Assembly (NCBI RefSeq): GCF_039555335.1
Contig: NC_092635.1
Location: forward strand, 48,318,052-48,382,051
Origin: Amphiura filiformis
Lineage: Eukaryota; Echinodermata; Ophiuroidea; Amphilepidida; Amphiuridae
Length of the DNA: 64,000 bases
Reading direction: 5' to 3'
Notes under the pieces: generated by a model
Seen by the model: the letters and a program-made list of their open reading frames with translations, nothing else
What the model was told of the DNA's origin: nothing
The model's database searches: none
Made by a program: the position numbers and the translations under genes
Part shown: one piece after another, positions 31,940 through 44,139 of the stretch
Layout: each line of letters starts with the position of its first letter
Numbering within the stretch: position 1 is the first letter of the stretch

Positions 31940-32935
31940 AATACCAATCTACCATTTACAAAACGTTTTACTGACAACGTTTTATTGTCGGGTTATACGT
32001 ATAGGGTATAAGAACATTTTAATAGTGTCCCAAAAACATTTTTGAAATTTTGATGCAAAACATTCTAACATAATGTTATTTAAGAGCTCTGGTATGAACG
32101 TTTCGACAGTATTTTTGTGGGACATGAGAGCTCATCAGACATATCGAATTGCATTCTGAATACGATGAATGTCCTTCTGATATCAAATAATTTTGATTTT
32201 ATGAAATTCGCGATATAATACAAATTTTATGACAAATTATTAAAATGTGATATTTTAATTTTTTTGATATTTAACAGTCCTCGAAGTAAACTTTATAAAT
32301 CTAATGATATATATACTTAAAGTGTATATATGTAGCTGGGATGAAAAGCCGACGATCAATTGAAAATGTTGACCCTTTATATTGAAGATATACATTTTTT
32401 CCCCAAAAGACTTTTTTTTGTTGGTGTTTTGGGGAAAAAATGAATATCTTCAATACGAAAGGTCAAAATTTTCAATTGATTGTCGGTTTTTTCCCCCATC
32501 ACAGTTACATACACTTATTATCATTAGATTGATAAAGTTTACTTCGAGGACTATTAAATATCAAAAATATTAATTTTTAATCATTTACCATAAAATGTGT
32601 ATTATTATCGCGAATTTCAAAATTATTTGATATCATCAGGATATTCTTCGTATTCAAAATGCAATATGTCTGATGTACTCTCATGTCCCACCAAAAATAC
32701 TGTCCAAACGTTCATATCCCACACCTTGACAAAATATTTTGCAAAAATGTTTGCCAAAAATATTTTACAATAACATTTCGAAAACATTTGAAAGGTTGCT
32801 ATAGTGGTTTATTTTTCTTCATGTAAAATGTTATAAAAACGTTTTCATGACCTCTTTTATAACCCGACAGTTAAATGTTAAAACGTTTTGAATAAAACTG
32901 TGTTTATAATATAACACGTTTATAACGCTATAGAC
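31940..32935. mobile_element. foldback MITE (relative of 23594-23938) split by a palindromic element
   Basis: 31975-32079 and 32730-32935 align to the two halves of the element at 23594 (shared TGTCGGGTTATA, ACATAATGTTATT and TATAACCCGACA). The break corresponds exactly to the TTAA at 32080, where palindromic copy 4 begins. Confidence 0.65.
32080..32729. mobile_element. long palindromic TTAA element, copy 4 (nested)
   Basis: Left TTAA at 32080-32083, right TTGA (one mismatch) at 32726-32729. Family landmarks GAATTGCATTCTGAATACGA and GTAGCTGGGATGAAAAGCCG are present with mirrored partners. The interrupted host element proves insertion and gives the TTAA target directly. Confidence 0.8.
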
Positions 32936-32939
32936 TATT

Positions 32940-35845
32940 AATTTATGTTTTGAAGGAAGATCCGGCAACAACTTAACCATGTTCATCCCTACTCCATCCC
33001 CCTCTTTTCCTATGAAAATGGTGATTTTTTTTTTGGTGGAGCTCATTCCTGTACATGCAATTCCTGCCTAGTGATGCAGGCTTACATAATACTAGGTCTG
33101 AAAGTTTCGATTTTGTAAGCCAAAATGTGTCCAAAACCGGCGATTAACCCACTTTGTTTCACACAATGTGCTCTAGTCAAATGCACATCTTTGGCTCTCA
33201 TTATGGATTATGATACTGGCAAGATGAAACAAAGTTGTAGTTTTGGGACTTATTTTTAATTAAACGAGTTCTTTCAGTTGTCTGAGGGGGCAAAGACAAC
33301 ATAATTCCTGGTAGGAATCATTCATTTCATGAACTGAAATTTCGACATTTGGGGGGGGGGGGCTAGTGAGAATTGGGCCAAATTATAGCCTGTGCATGGA
33401 GCTACAAGAAGAATTGGAGCAAGATCCAAATGTGCCCCCCCACAAAGACCATTCTGGAATTGTTTTGTAAAATATGGCGTTTTATATGAAAGCTTCCGGG
33501 GTATTTTGTCGAACTCGTCATCACAAACCTTAACCATATACATACGAATGTCCCTTCACGTTTTCCAGATTAATCGTACATGTTTTTCGGAGTTGACATT
33601 GAGTAAAACACATTTTATGGAAGATCATAGCAAGAAGTTGAAAAATATTCCAAACTTTTGCCCATAATTGTGCAAACATATCGGGGAAGGTGAAGGTGGT
33701 GGAGGAGGAGGAGGGGGGGGGAAGAGGTGGTGGAGGAGGAGGAGGAGGAGGAGGGGGGAGGACGTAGAATATAGGAGAAGAGATGTTTTATATTTCCACA
33801 CGGATTATTCAAAGAATGTGATCTTACCACACACCTTTTCTTGCTGTCCAAAATCACCACGTAATCATTAATTTCGAGGGAGCACTCAACTTTTGATGTG
33901 ACAGGTCAGTGTGCCTATCAATAGGCCCCTTTTTAAAGTCGAATATACCCGATGATTGACCCCACCCACCCCCTTTTTTTTAAGGTTTGGCTCGAATTAT
34001 ATCCTCAAAATGCCATAAAAATAATGCAGAAACTTTCAAATTACAAAAAATTGCTCAGTTTTCACAATTGTCTACTCAATGACCCCTTTCTTCAACTGGA
34101 TTTTAAATCAAATGATCCTTTTTTCATTTGTTTAATACCAAATGATCCTGTTAGACAAAATTTATAAATGACATACCGTATTCCCGAAGCTGGTAGGAAC
34201 ATTCTAGTCACTTCTAAACTTGAGTGCCCCCCCCCCCATATTCCACACCAAAATTGCTCATTTGTGTCAGATCAAAATAATTAGTCATGTTGAGATGCCA
34301 TTTTTGGCTCCAAGCTTGCTTGACGAGCCATCGTGATCGCACTAAGTGGACGGTGTATTTTGCTTCATTTTTCGGCCACTTCCGATGGTGCTTTTTTATG
34401 CTAAGGTTATTTCTGTGTGCGATATGTGCTTTTAAAATTGAGTTCTAACTTTCTAAAAGTTATTTTTCAATCGATTGAACTCCATATTGGGTTGAAATGA
34501 GGTGGGAAAAGTAGTTATTTTATGAAAGAAAAGTCCGAAATCGTCATGAGAAACGAGCAATTTCAATCGCTTTGCTTGGTTCCCTGTGTGTGCTAGAGAT
34601 TATTTTGGTCTGTATAATTTTTAAAAGTTGTGAGAAGATGACGGAAATAGACGGATTGCACTATTTTTCTTTGGCAAGTCAAGTGCACCTGTTATCTGAA
34701 CACGGACCGAAAAGTCATGCAAGCTGTTCGTATTTCGTCACGCTCTTTGTAGATTTAATTGTTAGAATATAGTTAAAGACAGTAAATTAAACCATATTGT
34801 GGACGTGATTCGGAGGAAAAATTATATTTTCAATGGGATTTACCTCTCTTCGCAAAATTGAAAATTTTTCGTATTTTTCTATAGCAAAAACAGTCTAAAT
34901 AAATGATGTTCCACTTTACCCAACAATTTTATACTTCAGAATATCAAAGATTAATATGTTTTCTCCTGAAAAACAACATAGTTTTTAGGCCAGGACTTCT
35001 TAAGAAATTCAAGACCACGGTTTAGATCGATGTTACATCGACTGTGCCGACCAATCTCGCCATTTTTTACTGTTTATTTTGGTTTCACCACACAGGTCAT
35101 GACCTTACGGCGTATTGATTGATCATGTTGATTCTGATTGGACGGTCCCAAGGTTATCACAGTTATGAATGAATAATTCATAAGGGGGTGGCAGAAATAG
35201 AAAAGTTGAAATAAAATGTACATAATTATTGAATTAAAATGTGACTGAAATTAGTGGTTTCAGATATCATTGATCATGTTGATTGAAAGTTGCCAAGTTT
35301 AAAGCCATATTATAACATTTTCAAACAAAATAGATTAGCATTTCTTTGCCACAAAATGTTAGCTTTTACTGTCAGATATATCCCCTTTTATTTTTGAGCC
35401 GAACAACTGCGGCAAAGCAAAGAAAATTGGAATTTACTACCAGCGCACATGTCGCCAATACGTACCTCTCCTTCGGTCATGTTGTGGTACGACCCTTTGT
35501 TGTGTATATCACCGTCCCACACACCGTTTGTTATGAACATCGTGTATGCGTTCGACTAATAATTCCATCGTAATAATAAAGCGCCGGTTCCGGCGTTTTA
35601 TTCAAAATCTCGGATTTTGACAAAACTACAGCACCTAGAGTCTTGATTTTTGCAGGGTATATTAGTTTAATAAAGTACAATTTAATCGTGTAAAAAAGGG
35701 AATTTTAACAATTCAGTGAGGGTGTCTTCCTCAGCAAATGTTATAATATATGGCTTTAATGTTTTGCTCTAGGCTGTGCAATATTAATCATGAGCTAAGT
35801 TTTTGAGAGAAATCAAAAGGAACGTCAAGCAATCAATGACAGCCC
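32940..35845. other. gene-poor stretch with dispersed and simple repeats
   Basis: No exon recognised. A GGA/GGT-rich purine tract lies at 33692-33770. 34000-34240 is related to 7700-8155. 33340-33440 holds a G12-like tract and repeat scraps. The remainder is AT-rich and featureless. Confidence 0.45.
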
Positions 35846-35866
35846 GGGGGGGGGGGGGGGGGGGGG
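35846..35866 (+). repeat. G21 homopolymer
   Basis: Twenty-one guanines in a row, followed within 25 bp by runs of A. Likely to form stacked quadruplexes and to be length-variable or mis-sized in an assembly. Confidence 0.9.
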
Positions 35867-35929
35867 AATCACTTAAAAAAAAAATTCCCCAAGAGAAAAA
35901 GTTACAAAAAAAAAAAAAAATTGACCCGA

Positions 35930-38640
35930 TTGCTTCCGGAAATTAGTAACAACTGTCGTATAGGCATGAAACTGGGGTGGGTACAGTCACAGGGAGTCAA
36001 ATTTTGGAAGGTCAATTCAATTAGTAAAACTATCGTATGGGTATGAAACTTGGTGGGTACCGTCAACATTTATAGCCAAATTTTGTGAAGGTTATTTCAG
36101 GGTCACCAGAGGTCATCTGAGGTCAAGTTAGTAAAAACTGTCGGATGGACATGAAACTTGGAATACAGTCAACATTTGGAGTCAAATTTTGGAAGGTCAT
36201 TTCAGGGTCACCAGGGGTCCTCTGAGGTCAAATAACTAAAAACTGTTGGATGGGCATGAAACTTGGTAGCTACAGTCAACATTTGGAGTCAAATTTTTGG
36301 AAGGTCATTTCGGGGTCACCGGGGGTCATCTGAGGTCAAATTAGTAAAAACTTATATGGCCATGAAACTTGGTGGGTACAGTTAGAGCCAAATTTTGGGA
36401 AGGTCATTTCGGGGTCACCATGGGTCATTTGAGGTGAAATTAGTCAAAACTGTCGTATGGGCATGCAACTTGGTGGGTGCAGTCAACATTTAAAGCCAAA
36501 TTTTGGGAAGGTCATTTCGGGGTCACCAGGGGTCATTTGAGGTCAAATTAGTAAAAACCTGTCGTACAATGTATGGGCATGAAACTTGGTGGGTAGGCCT
36601 ACAGTCAACATTTAGAGCCAAATTTGGGAAGGTCATTTCAGGGGTCATCTGAGGTCAAATTAGTAGAAACTGTCAAAAGGGCATGAAACTTGGTAGATAC
36701 AATCAACATTTGGAGTCAAAATTTTTGAAAGCCATTTCAGGGTCACCAGGGTTCTGAGGTCAAATTAGTAAAAACTGTCGGATGGGCATGACATTTGGTG
36801 GGTAGTCACCATTTAGAGCCCAATTTTTGGGAGGTCATTCCAGGGTCACCTGAGGTCATCCAGGGGTCATTTGAGATCAAATTAGTAAAAACTGTTATGG
36901 GTTCATACCACTAAATCCGCGTGTGAAGCGGTTTCCGGTAAAAGTTTATCACGACTATAGTCCCAACTTTGCATAAAAAATGTGCAAAATCGGTACAATA
37001 TTAACAATTTTAGTGTTGCAAATCGTGTTTTGCTAGAACTTGTGAATGTGATCTCCACTAATTTGAACAGAAAACGCGAAAATTTGAGTGATGTTTACGA
37101 TGATGAGCGCATGAACACACGAGGTCAAAACGCGGTTAGCAGTCAGACGTAAACACGGGAAAATCGGGTCTTTTTATATAGCGCTATTTTTCTCAAAAAG
37201 TAGACCTAAAATATGGTGTCATTTTCAGATATGTTATGCAGAATTTTGTTCTGATTAAAATGATATCAAATATATATTTCAAAGTAAGACGTAACTCGAC
37301 TTATAGCCTAAAACGTGACCCCTGTTTTGCACGTAAAGTCTATGGAAAGCTATTTGGTGGCATGTACCCTTATATGTGCTTGAAACTTGTTAAGTACAGT
37401 CAACATTTGGAGTCAAATTTTTGGAAAGTCATTTCAGGGTCACCATGGGCCATCTGAGGTCAAATTAGTAACAATTGTCGTATGGGCATGAAACTTGGTG
37501 GGTACCAGAATGGACGTCTGCAGATCCGTCGGATAACGCTTTTTCAATGGGAAATGAACTTTGCTGCTTGGATGATGTCACAATGAGGTTAGCATTTATT
37601 CCGTATTGAAAAGCGTGTGCAGACGGATCTGCACTCGACATCCCTCGTACAGGCAACATTTGGAGTAAAATTTGTGGAAGGTCATTTCGGGTCACCAGGG
37701 GTCATCTAAGGTCAAATTAGTAAAAACTTTTGAATGGGCATGAAACTTTGTGGATACAGTCAACATTTATAGCCAAATTTTGGGGAGGTCATTTTGGGGT
37801 CACCAGGGGTCATCTGAGGTCAAATTATTAAAAACTGTCGTATGGGCATGAAACATGGTGATACCGTCAACATTTGGATTTAAATTTTTGGAAGGTCATT
37901 TTGGGGTCACCAGGGATCATTTGAGGTCAAATTAATAACAACTGTCGGATGGGCATGAAACTTGGTGGGTACAGTCAACATTTGGAGTCAAAATTGTGGG
38001 AGGTCATTTTGGGGTCACTAGGGGTCATTTGAGGTCAAATTAGTAAAAACTGTCGGATGAGCATTAAACTTGGTGGGTACAGTCAACATTTGGAGTTAAA
38101 TTTTGGGAAGGTCATTTCAGGGTCACCTGAGGTTATCCAGGGGTCATTTAAAGTCAAATTAGTAAAAACTGTTATATGGGCATGAGACATGGTAGGTACA
38201 GTCAACATTTAGAGCCAAATGTTTGGAAGGTCATTCCAGGGTCACCATGGGTCATCCGAGGTCAATTTAGTAACAGCTGTCATATGGGTGTGAAACTGTG
38301 AGTACAGTCAACATTTGGAGTCAAATTTGTGGAAGGTCATTTCGGGTCACCAGGGGTCATCAGAGGTCAAATTAGTAAAAACATTTGGACAGTCATGAAA
38401 CTTGGTGGATGCAGTCAACATTTGCAGTCACATTTTTGGAAGGTCATTTTGGGGTCACCAGAGGTTATCTGAGGTCAAATGAGTAAAAACTGTTGGATAG
38501 GCATGAAACCTGGTGGGTACAGACACTATTTAGAGCCAAAGTTTTGGAAGGCCATTTCAGGGTCACCTGGGGTCAACTGAGATCAAATTACTAGTAGTAT
38601 AAACTGTCGTATAGGTATTAAACTTGGTGGGTACAGTCAC
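35930..38640 (+). repeat. ~20-copy tandem repeat, 108-bp unit rich in AGGTCA-type half-sites
   Basis: Unit: GAGGTCAAATTAGTAAAAAC, then TGTCGTATGGGCATGAAAC, TTGGTGGGTACAGTCAACAT, TTAGAGCCAAATTTTGG and GGTCATTTCGGGGTCACCAG, ending GGGTCATCT. About 20 copies in one direction, moderately diverged, interrupted by about 480 bp of unique DNA (36900-37385) and a 145-bp foldback insert (37506-37650). Stops in all frames: not coding. Confidence 0.92.
37506..37650. mobile_element. 145-bp hairpin insertion with GTAC duplication
   Basis: Breaks a 108-bp unit at GTAC, which is present on both sides (37502-37505, 37647-37650). Arms pair: CTGCAGATCCGTC against GACGGATCTGC, and CGCTTTTTCAAT against ATTGAAAAGCG. 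Because the tandem units give the empty site, the insertion is exact. Superfamily unknown. Confidence 0.7.
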
Positions 38641-38649
38641 TAATTAATT

Positions 38650-39183
38650 ATAGCCAAAACCTTATTCAGACAACACTATTCTTGACATTAGCTTATGTAA
38701 TTTGATACATTTTGATAAGTTTCGGTCCATTTGGACCCATTTCTATCCAATTCCACCAGATTTGATTCATGTCGCTAAATAGTAATTCCCTACATTGATT
38801 GATGTATTCTTGTATGCTCTGCAAATGAGATAGCTACCAACCAACCAGATGTACCCATTGAATGTGATCTGTCACATTGCACAATCGACTCCAAGAACAA
38901 TTACTTTCACTGTCACCAAAAGCGCAGAGCCACAGCGCCATTGGTGCTCTTGTTCAGGTTGCTATGGTGACACAATAATTATGACTTGTGTGTGTTATGT
39001 GTAACCAAGTAACCGACGCACCCAGATATGTCAAACAATTCCAAACCATTAAACATTATTATCGTGATATCCTAATGGTATTCAAAACAAGAAACAAAGC
39101 ATACACTTCACTTTTATGTGAACTTTTATATACCAAATTTAATCCAAACATCATTGGTACAGAAATTCAACACTGGAATCAAA
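38650..39183. other. non-coding stretch
   Basis: No exon or repeat recognised. Confidence 0.4.
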
Positions 39184-39185
39184 TA

Positions 39186-39792
39186 CGAGGGGGTATCAAA
39201 AAGTTTTAGAAATCGCCCAGAAGTGAAAGAGCTATATCAATGAAATTTTGTCAGTGCAATCACTGGTCCTTATGTACACTATGGTGCAAAAATGGTCTCA
39301 TAAGTATGTTTACTTTTTTTACAGGCGACGCTAGATGCTAATAACCTGCTGTCCCAGTTACTGCCCATAAACTGCAAGATTGAGAAAATTGAGGCAAGCA
39401 GCGTTATTAAGATCCTGCTTTTGAAGGGTTGCAGTGCCTAGAAAATTGATGATGAAATGAAAGTTATCTTTGGTGGTGATTGTGATATGTCACTAGCACT
39501 GTTGCTTTTTGGAAAAGGAATTTTTATTTCATCACAGATTTTCTGGGCATTGTAACCCTTATATTAAATGGAACTTAATCATGCTACATGCCTCAATTTT
39601 CTCCATTTTGCTGGTTATATGCGGTTACATAGGCAGGTACTGACATCTAGCGCCTGTAAAAAAGTAAACATACTTATGAGACCATTTTTGCACCATAGCG
39701 TACATAAGGACCAGTGATTGCAATAACAAAGTTTCATTGATATAGCTCTTTCACTTCTGGGCGATTTCAAAAACTTTTTGATACCCCCCTTG
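39186..39792. mobile_element. mariner-type relic, copy 1 (head-to-head)
   Basis: 607 bp between TA dinucleotides; ends CGAGGGGGTATCAAAAAG / CTTTTTGATACCCCCCTTG. Both halves encode the mariner transposase N-terminus (KIEASSVIKILLLKG on plus from about 39380; KIEACSMIKF on minus from about 39610), so it is two 5' ends joined head to head. Each reading frame is interrupted by stops and the catalytic domain is absent. Non-autonomous. Confidence 0.82.
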
Positions 39793-39794
39793 TA

Positions 39795-40234
39795 CAAGCC
39801 ATTTATCTACATGTTTTATATTTTAAGGCACATATAAAAACTTCCACAAAACTTTCTTATTATTTATCTTTGATTATGTGATTACCCTTTGAAGTTTCTG
39901 TCAAACAAAATATTTGTTTTTATTACACAATGAACATACTTCTTTTAAAACAAACCATGAACATTGGAACTTGTTTCTTAGAATTTATGTTCAATAGGAT
40001 AAAAAAGGCTACCAAACAATCTTTGAAAATGATGTCATAATTAAACTGATTTCATTTCATATACAAGTTGTGCTGTACTGACCAAGGAGGCAGCTGCCCT
40101 CCCTATGAGATATCTCCCCCTCCCCTTCGATAAGAGATTAAGCCGGATGAAGTATTAAGCATATTATGTATATTGAAGGGATGCAGTGTTTTTACCAATG
40201 ATCATACAGAACAAATCAAAAAGTATCCTCACAC
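39795..40234. other. non-coding stretch
   Basis: AT-rich; nothing recognised. Confidence 0.4.
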
Positions 40235-40611
40235 TTAAAGGCACATTCAGTGATTTGCTCACCCGGACGATCGTAAAAATCATCAAAATTCAGTTTTTGG
40301 TACCTTTGTCATTGTCATAGATGTGCTAACATAGCCTGTAAATGGTTCAGCCGAAAGCCGTGTGTTTAAGACAAAGTAAGACATTTTACACGAATCTGTA
40401 ATTTAGATACTGACAGTATCTAAATTAGCTACATGTATTTGAACGGGGCTTCAACTTCGTCAGTACTGCTGTTTTCTTCGTTTTTTGCCTAATTTGGCAT
40501 TTCAAAAATACCAAATGACAATTTGAATGACTTATACTTCACTTTTAAGTAATTTATAAACAATTCTAATTTTTTTACACTTGTGCTGGGATCACTGAAT
40601 GGGCCCTTTAA
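40235..40611. mobile_element. TTAA-flanked MITE, TTAAAGG ends
   Basis: Left TTAAAGGCACATTCAGTGAT faces right ATCACTGAATGGGCCCTTTAA. TTAA is at both borders. About 377 bp, non-coding. Confidence 0.65.
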
Positions 40612-41189
40612 TCAATACAGAGATGTAGAATATAGATAGTTTGCAAACTTTACAAACAGAACTTATATAAAGCAGCATATACACACACATTTTATAAACA
40701 AGTAATAAATATATATTCAAGGTGATTTTTTTCTTAATATTTACAAATTTGGAATATTACAACAAAAGCTCTTCAAGATTTTAAAGCATTTTTTAAAAGT
40801 CAAACACTACCTTCAGTGGTGCACTGACCAAAAAAAGGGGGGTCAAGTTCTTTGAAATACCAAAATTTGTGTTGTGATGGGCACCTTCCTCTTGGCCTGT
40901 TTTAGGCCTAAAAATTACCCACATTTTGGTTCATTTTAGCATCAAACTGCATCACATTTGACCAGGTAAAGTCAAATTGGTAGCAGATCAACAAAATGAT
41001 TGTGCAATTCTGCCCCTCCCCAGCAGCAGTGCTGTATGGTACACCACTGACTAACTTAACCAAATACCTTGCAAAGATATACACAAAAACAATGACACAA
41101 ATTTGTGTTCGATGCCTGGGTCCAATGGTTTGTAATCCCATAAAACCATCACATGATCATAGCCATATAAGACTATTGATATTACTCTA

Positions 41190-41508
41190 AAGGTAAAGTT
41201 AAAGGAGTCGAACCTGCATTTTTTACAGGACGGAGTGCTCTCTCTTACATTAGCGATTAGGCTAGACTCAATGGTGAAATGTTGCTGTGGGGATCGCCAC
41301 ACCTCCACAGTGAGTCTCTTACCTCAAGTTCCCAGCATTTTAAGAATGCCAGTACAGATTTATACACCTGAATGGAGAGGAGTAATCAAGCTAGAGTGCT
41401 TTTAATCCAAGGGCACAATATGATGGTGTTGTCGGGGCTTGAACCCACAACCTTCCGATTATGAGTCTGAGCCAGTTCCATTCGGCCACCGTGCTCCCGA
41501 TATTGCTC
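41190..41508 (-). repeat. tRNA-derived SINE
   Basis: Minus-strand head (41508 to about 41415) has box A-like GGTGGCCGAATGG, an anticodon-like CTCATAA and box B GGGTTCAAGCC. A body of about 220 bp follows and holds a second box B-like GGTTCGACTCC near 41210. Size and order fit a SINE; the family is unnamed here. Confidence 0.6.
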
Positions 41509-41627
41509 TGGATGATGTGTTTTCTATCTTACAGTTACACTCTGTGAATACTTGGTGATACTCAACGTAATCATGTTAATAGAGTTATTGAATCATTGTA
41601 TGTATTGATACGGTTCCAAATATGACT

Positions 41628-42690
41628 TAAAGGAGTATTTTGTGATCCTAGCATTCTCTTTTTATGACATTTTTCAGTAGATATCCACAAAAAAAGCTTA
41701 TTCCCAAAATTTCAGTTGATTCTGATTTTGCGTTTGCGAGTTATGCATGATTATGTGTATTACACTGCTCCATATGCCACTGTTGTAATTTGTAAATTCA
41801 AATTTGGCGATATTTTTGCCAAACGAATTAATCTGCAAGAAAAATTTGGTACATAAACATTATGTAGCCAGAGGTATCCAATGGTATAAAAATCTCAACT
41901 TTTTTTGAGAAAAGTGGGGGATGAGGCTGTGGATCACGAAATGCCCTTTAAAGAGGATGAAAGTGACCATATTTTTTACCCTTCCAATAATATGTGTAGA
42001 AAGACATTTGAATTTAGGTGCCCTTTCACATATTTCACCCTGGCTTTTTGCAGGCATAATTATAAATTCTTCCGTTCATAAACAAGAGGGGTCTGGCTTC
42101 CGTAAGGATTCTCTTCCAATACTCTTTTCAAGCAAGTCATCTTGCAGCAGGCTTCTATTGCACAAAGTAAATTCATGGGTTACATCCTGAGTCTTGTATA
42201 CTACCTGAGTTTTGCACTGCTGGTGCTCACTGCAGATCTACTGCCTGGGTGTCCAGATAGGGGCCTGCAAATGTTGGTGAAAAATAAACAAACAAACCCA
42301 AATATAAGGTAAAGTGAATCAAACAGTTTTTTACAGTGCTGTAGCCAGGGGGGTCAGGGAGTATTTCCCTCCCCCTGAAAATTTTCAGGGACAAAATGGG
42401 GACGGCAAAGAGTAAAGCATCATTAAAATGACTGAAACTGGAACAAAAAATTGACAATTGGGATGAAAACTTTGTCCCACACCATGGAACAAAAACATAC
42501 AGGGATGAAAAATACTTCAGTTTGCTTTCAAAATGCTTGGCCTGTATTAAAAAGTCTCAGCTATTGCAACTGTTATGGGAACATGTCATTTACATTATGG
42601 AAACTATCACATAAAGATTGTTTGACATTACATTTGTGTCTAAACATTTCAAAAGTTGCTCAATTTCTCACACTGATTTCTAGGAAGTGT
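41628..42690. other. dispersed repeat fragments
   Basis: 41628-41780 (TTAAAGGAGTATTTTGTGAT..) matches 7250-7400 inverted; 42338-42480 matches 4490-4640. No exon recognised. Confidence 0.45.
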
Positions 42691-42695
42691 TTGTT

Positions 42696-42884
42696 AGGCT
42701 AATCCAGTTGAAATCCATACACCCCCTATGAAAGACATGTCCTTAATCTTCCCTCACATGGGTGTGTAGATTTCAAATGGAATCATCCATTCAGGTAGCT
42801 CCATTTACAATTTACACCCCCTGTGTGGAATATTAAGGTAATGTCTTCCATAGGGGGTGTATGGATTTTAACTGGAATAGCACA
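42696..42884. mobile_element. foldback MITE with GGCTATTCCAGTTGAAAT-type ends, copy 1
   Basis: Arms AATCCATACACCCCCTATG / CATAGGGGGTGTATGGATT and inner pairs around ATTTCAAATGGAAT. Relatives at 45401-45692, 47735-47815 (part) and 50765-50972. Confidence 0.7.
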
Positions 42885-42991
42885 ATGCGCTTCTTTTGAC
42901 ATGCAAAATCAATGCCTCTGAGACATGCTAAAAAAGCATGTATTTCAAGGGTTTAGGGCACAAAGGTCCTAACTGCAATAGCTGCCAGGTG

Positions 42992-43169
42992 CAGTGGCGG
43001 CGCCATCGGGGGGCATGGGGGCAAATGCCCCCAGTCAGAACTCTTGCCCCCCTGTTGCCCCCCCAGAAAAAACCAAAAATTACTGAAAATTTCCACTTTT
43101 TGATTTTGCCCCCCTGAAATTCACTTTGCCCCCTAATGCCCCGAAAAAAATTTCCTGGCGCCGCCACTG
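42992..43169. mobile_element. hAT-type MITE with perfect 8-bp duplication
   Basis: 178 bp. Ends CAGTGGCGGCGCCA / TGGCGCCGCCACTG are perfect inverted repeats, and GCCAGGTG flanks both sides (42984-42991, 43170-43177). The intact duplication indicates a young insertion. Non-coding, C-rich core. Confidence 0.9.
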
Positions 43170-43177
43170 GCCAGGTG

Positions 43178-44062
43178 TCATATTTTTAGATAGTATATAA
43201 TATAAAATAAAGAACTTGTCAAAATATCTATGGGCTGATTGGGGCAGCTATTCCAGGCCTTTTGGGGCTGAATCCTTGATTTGCTGCTGTTGTAACAGTA
43301 TATTCAACTTTGAAGTTGATTCATAACTTCATGAAAACACACAATGTGTTTAATCCAATTGGAATATTCCTCAGTTCCAAAGCACAATGTTTTGATATTT
43401 CACAATAACTGCTGCACAGTCATTAACCTCTAATCAAATTCCTAAATGATCAACATAACATCAATTTCAGAAACGTGTGACAGGGTTTAAACAAATATTC
43501 CCATTCACAATTCTTACGTGCAATGCATGAAATATTCCCATTCACAATTCTTACGTGCAATACATGAAATATTCCCTTTCACCATAATTCTTACATGAAA
43601 TATTTCCATTCACAATTCTTACGAGCAATACCTGACACACAAAACATGCAACATTAAGTTGTTATGTCTCATTCTTCAGCAGGCACTGACTTATTCTCAT
43701 TTGTATGTTTTATAAGCTTTATTGATATTAAAAAATATCAAACAGGATGCAAAATTGATACAAGGGAAGAAATATCAAACGCAAATCTTCCATTACAGTG
43801 AGAGCATTGATTCTTTTGATATTTTGACTTAAAAACTGCAAAAAAGTTTGTTTTCTGATGACAATACCTACAGATTTCAGAGTTGAGTTTGATGGAAATC
43901 ATTTTGGCATGTCAAAATACTGTCATTTGATAATAAAACTCTCTCATAGACCAACAAAGATTGAGCACTACGTGTGTAAATAAAAAATCATGACAAAACA
44001 TCAGATTATTATTATTGTTACAATTATATTCAACAGTTTCACATAACTTGTTATCATTCAAA
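43178..44062. other. non-coding stretch with a short tandem repeat
   Basis: 43490-43640 carries three to four copies of a ~43-bp line (TTCCCATTCACAATTCTTAC). No exon seen. Confidence 0.5.
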
Positions 44063-44134
44063 GGGCTGATAGCTCAGATGGTAGAGCACTGGTCACACAA
44101 ACCAGAGATCGCTGGTTTGAATCCAACTTCAGCC
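44063..44134 (+). tRNA. tRNA-Val(CAC)-like sequence, possibly a pseudogene
   Basis: 72 nt that fold as a cloverleaf: GGCTGAT/TTCAGCC acceptor with one mismatch, D arm GCTC/GAGC, anticodon arm CTGGT/ACCAG around CACACAA, T arm with one mismatch. Box A TAGCTCAGATGG and box B GGTTTGAATCC are good, and a T-run follows. Position 33 is A instead of the invariant U, which argues for a pseudogene or SINE head. Confidence 0.5.
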
Positions 44135-44139
44135 AAATT

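Noticed and set aside
37465-37695. 76-codon frame across the GTAC-flanked insert
   Set aside because: It runs across an insertion junction within a non-coding tandem array, so it cannot be an old gene.
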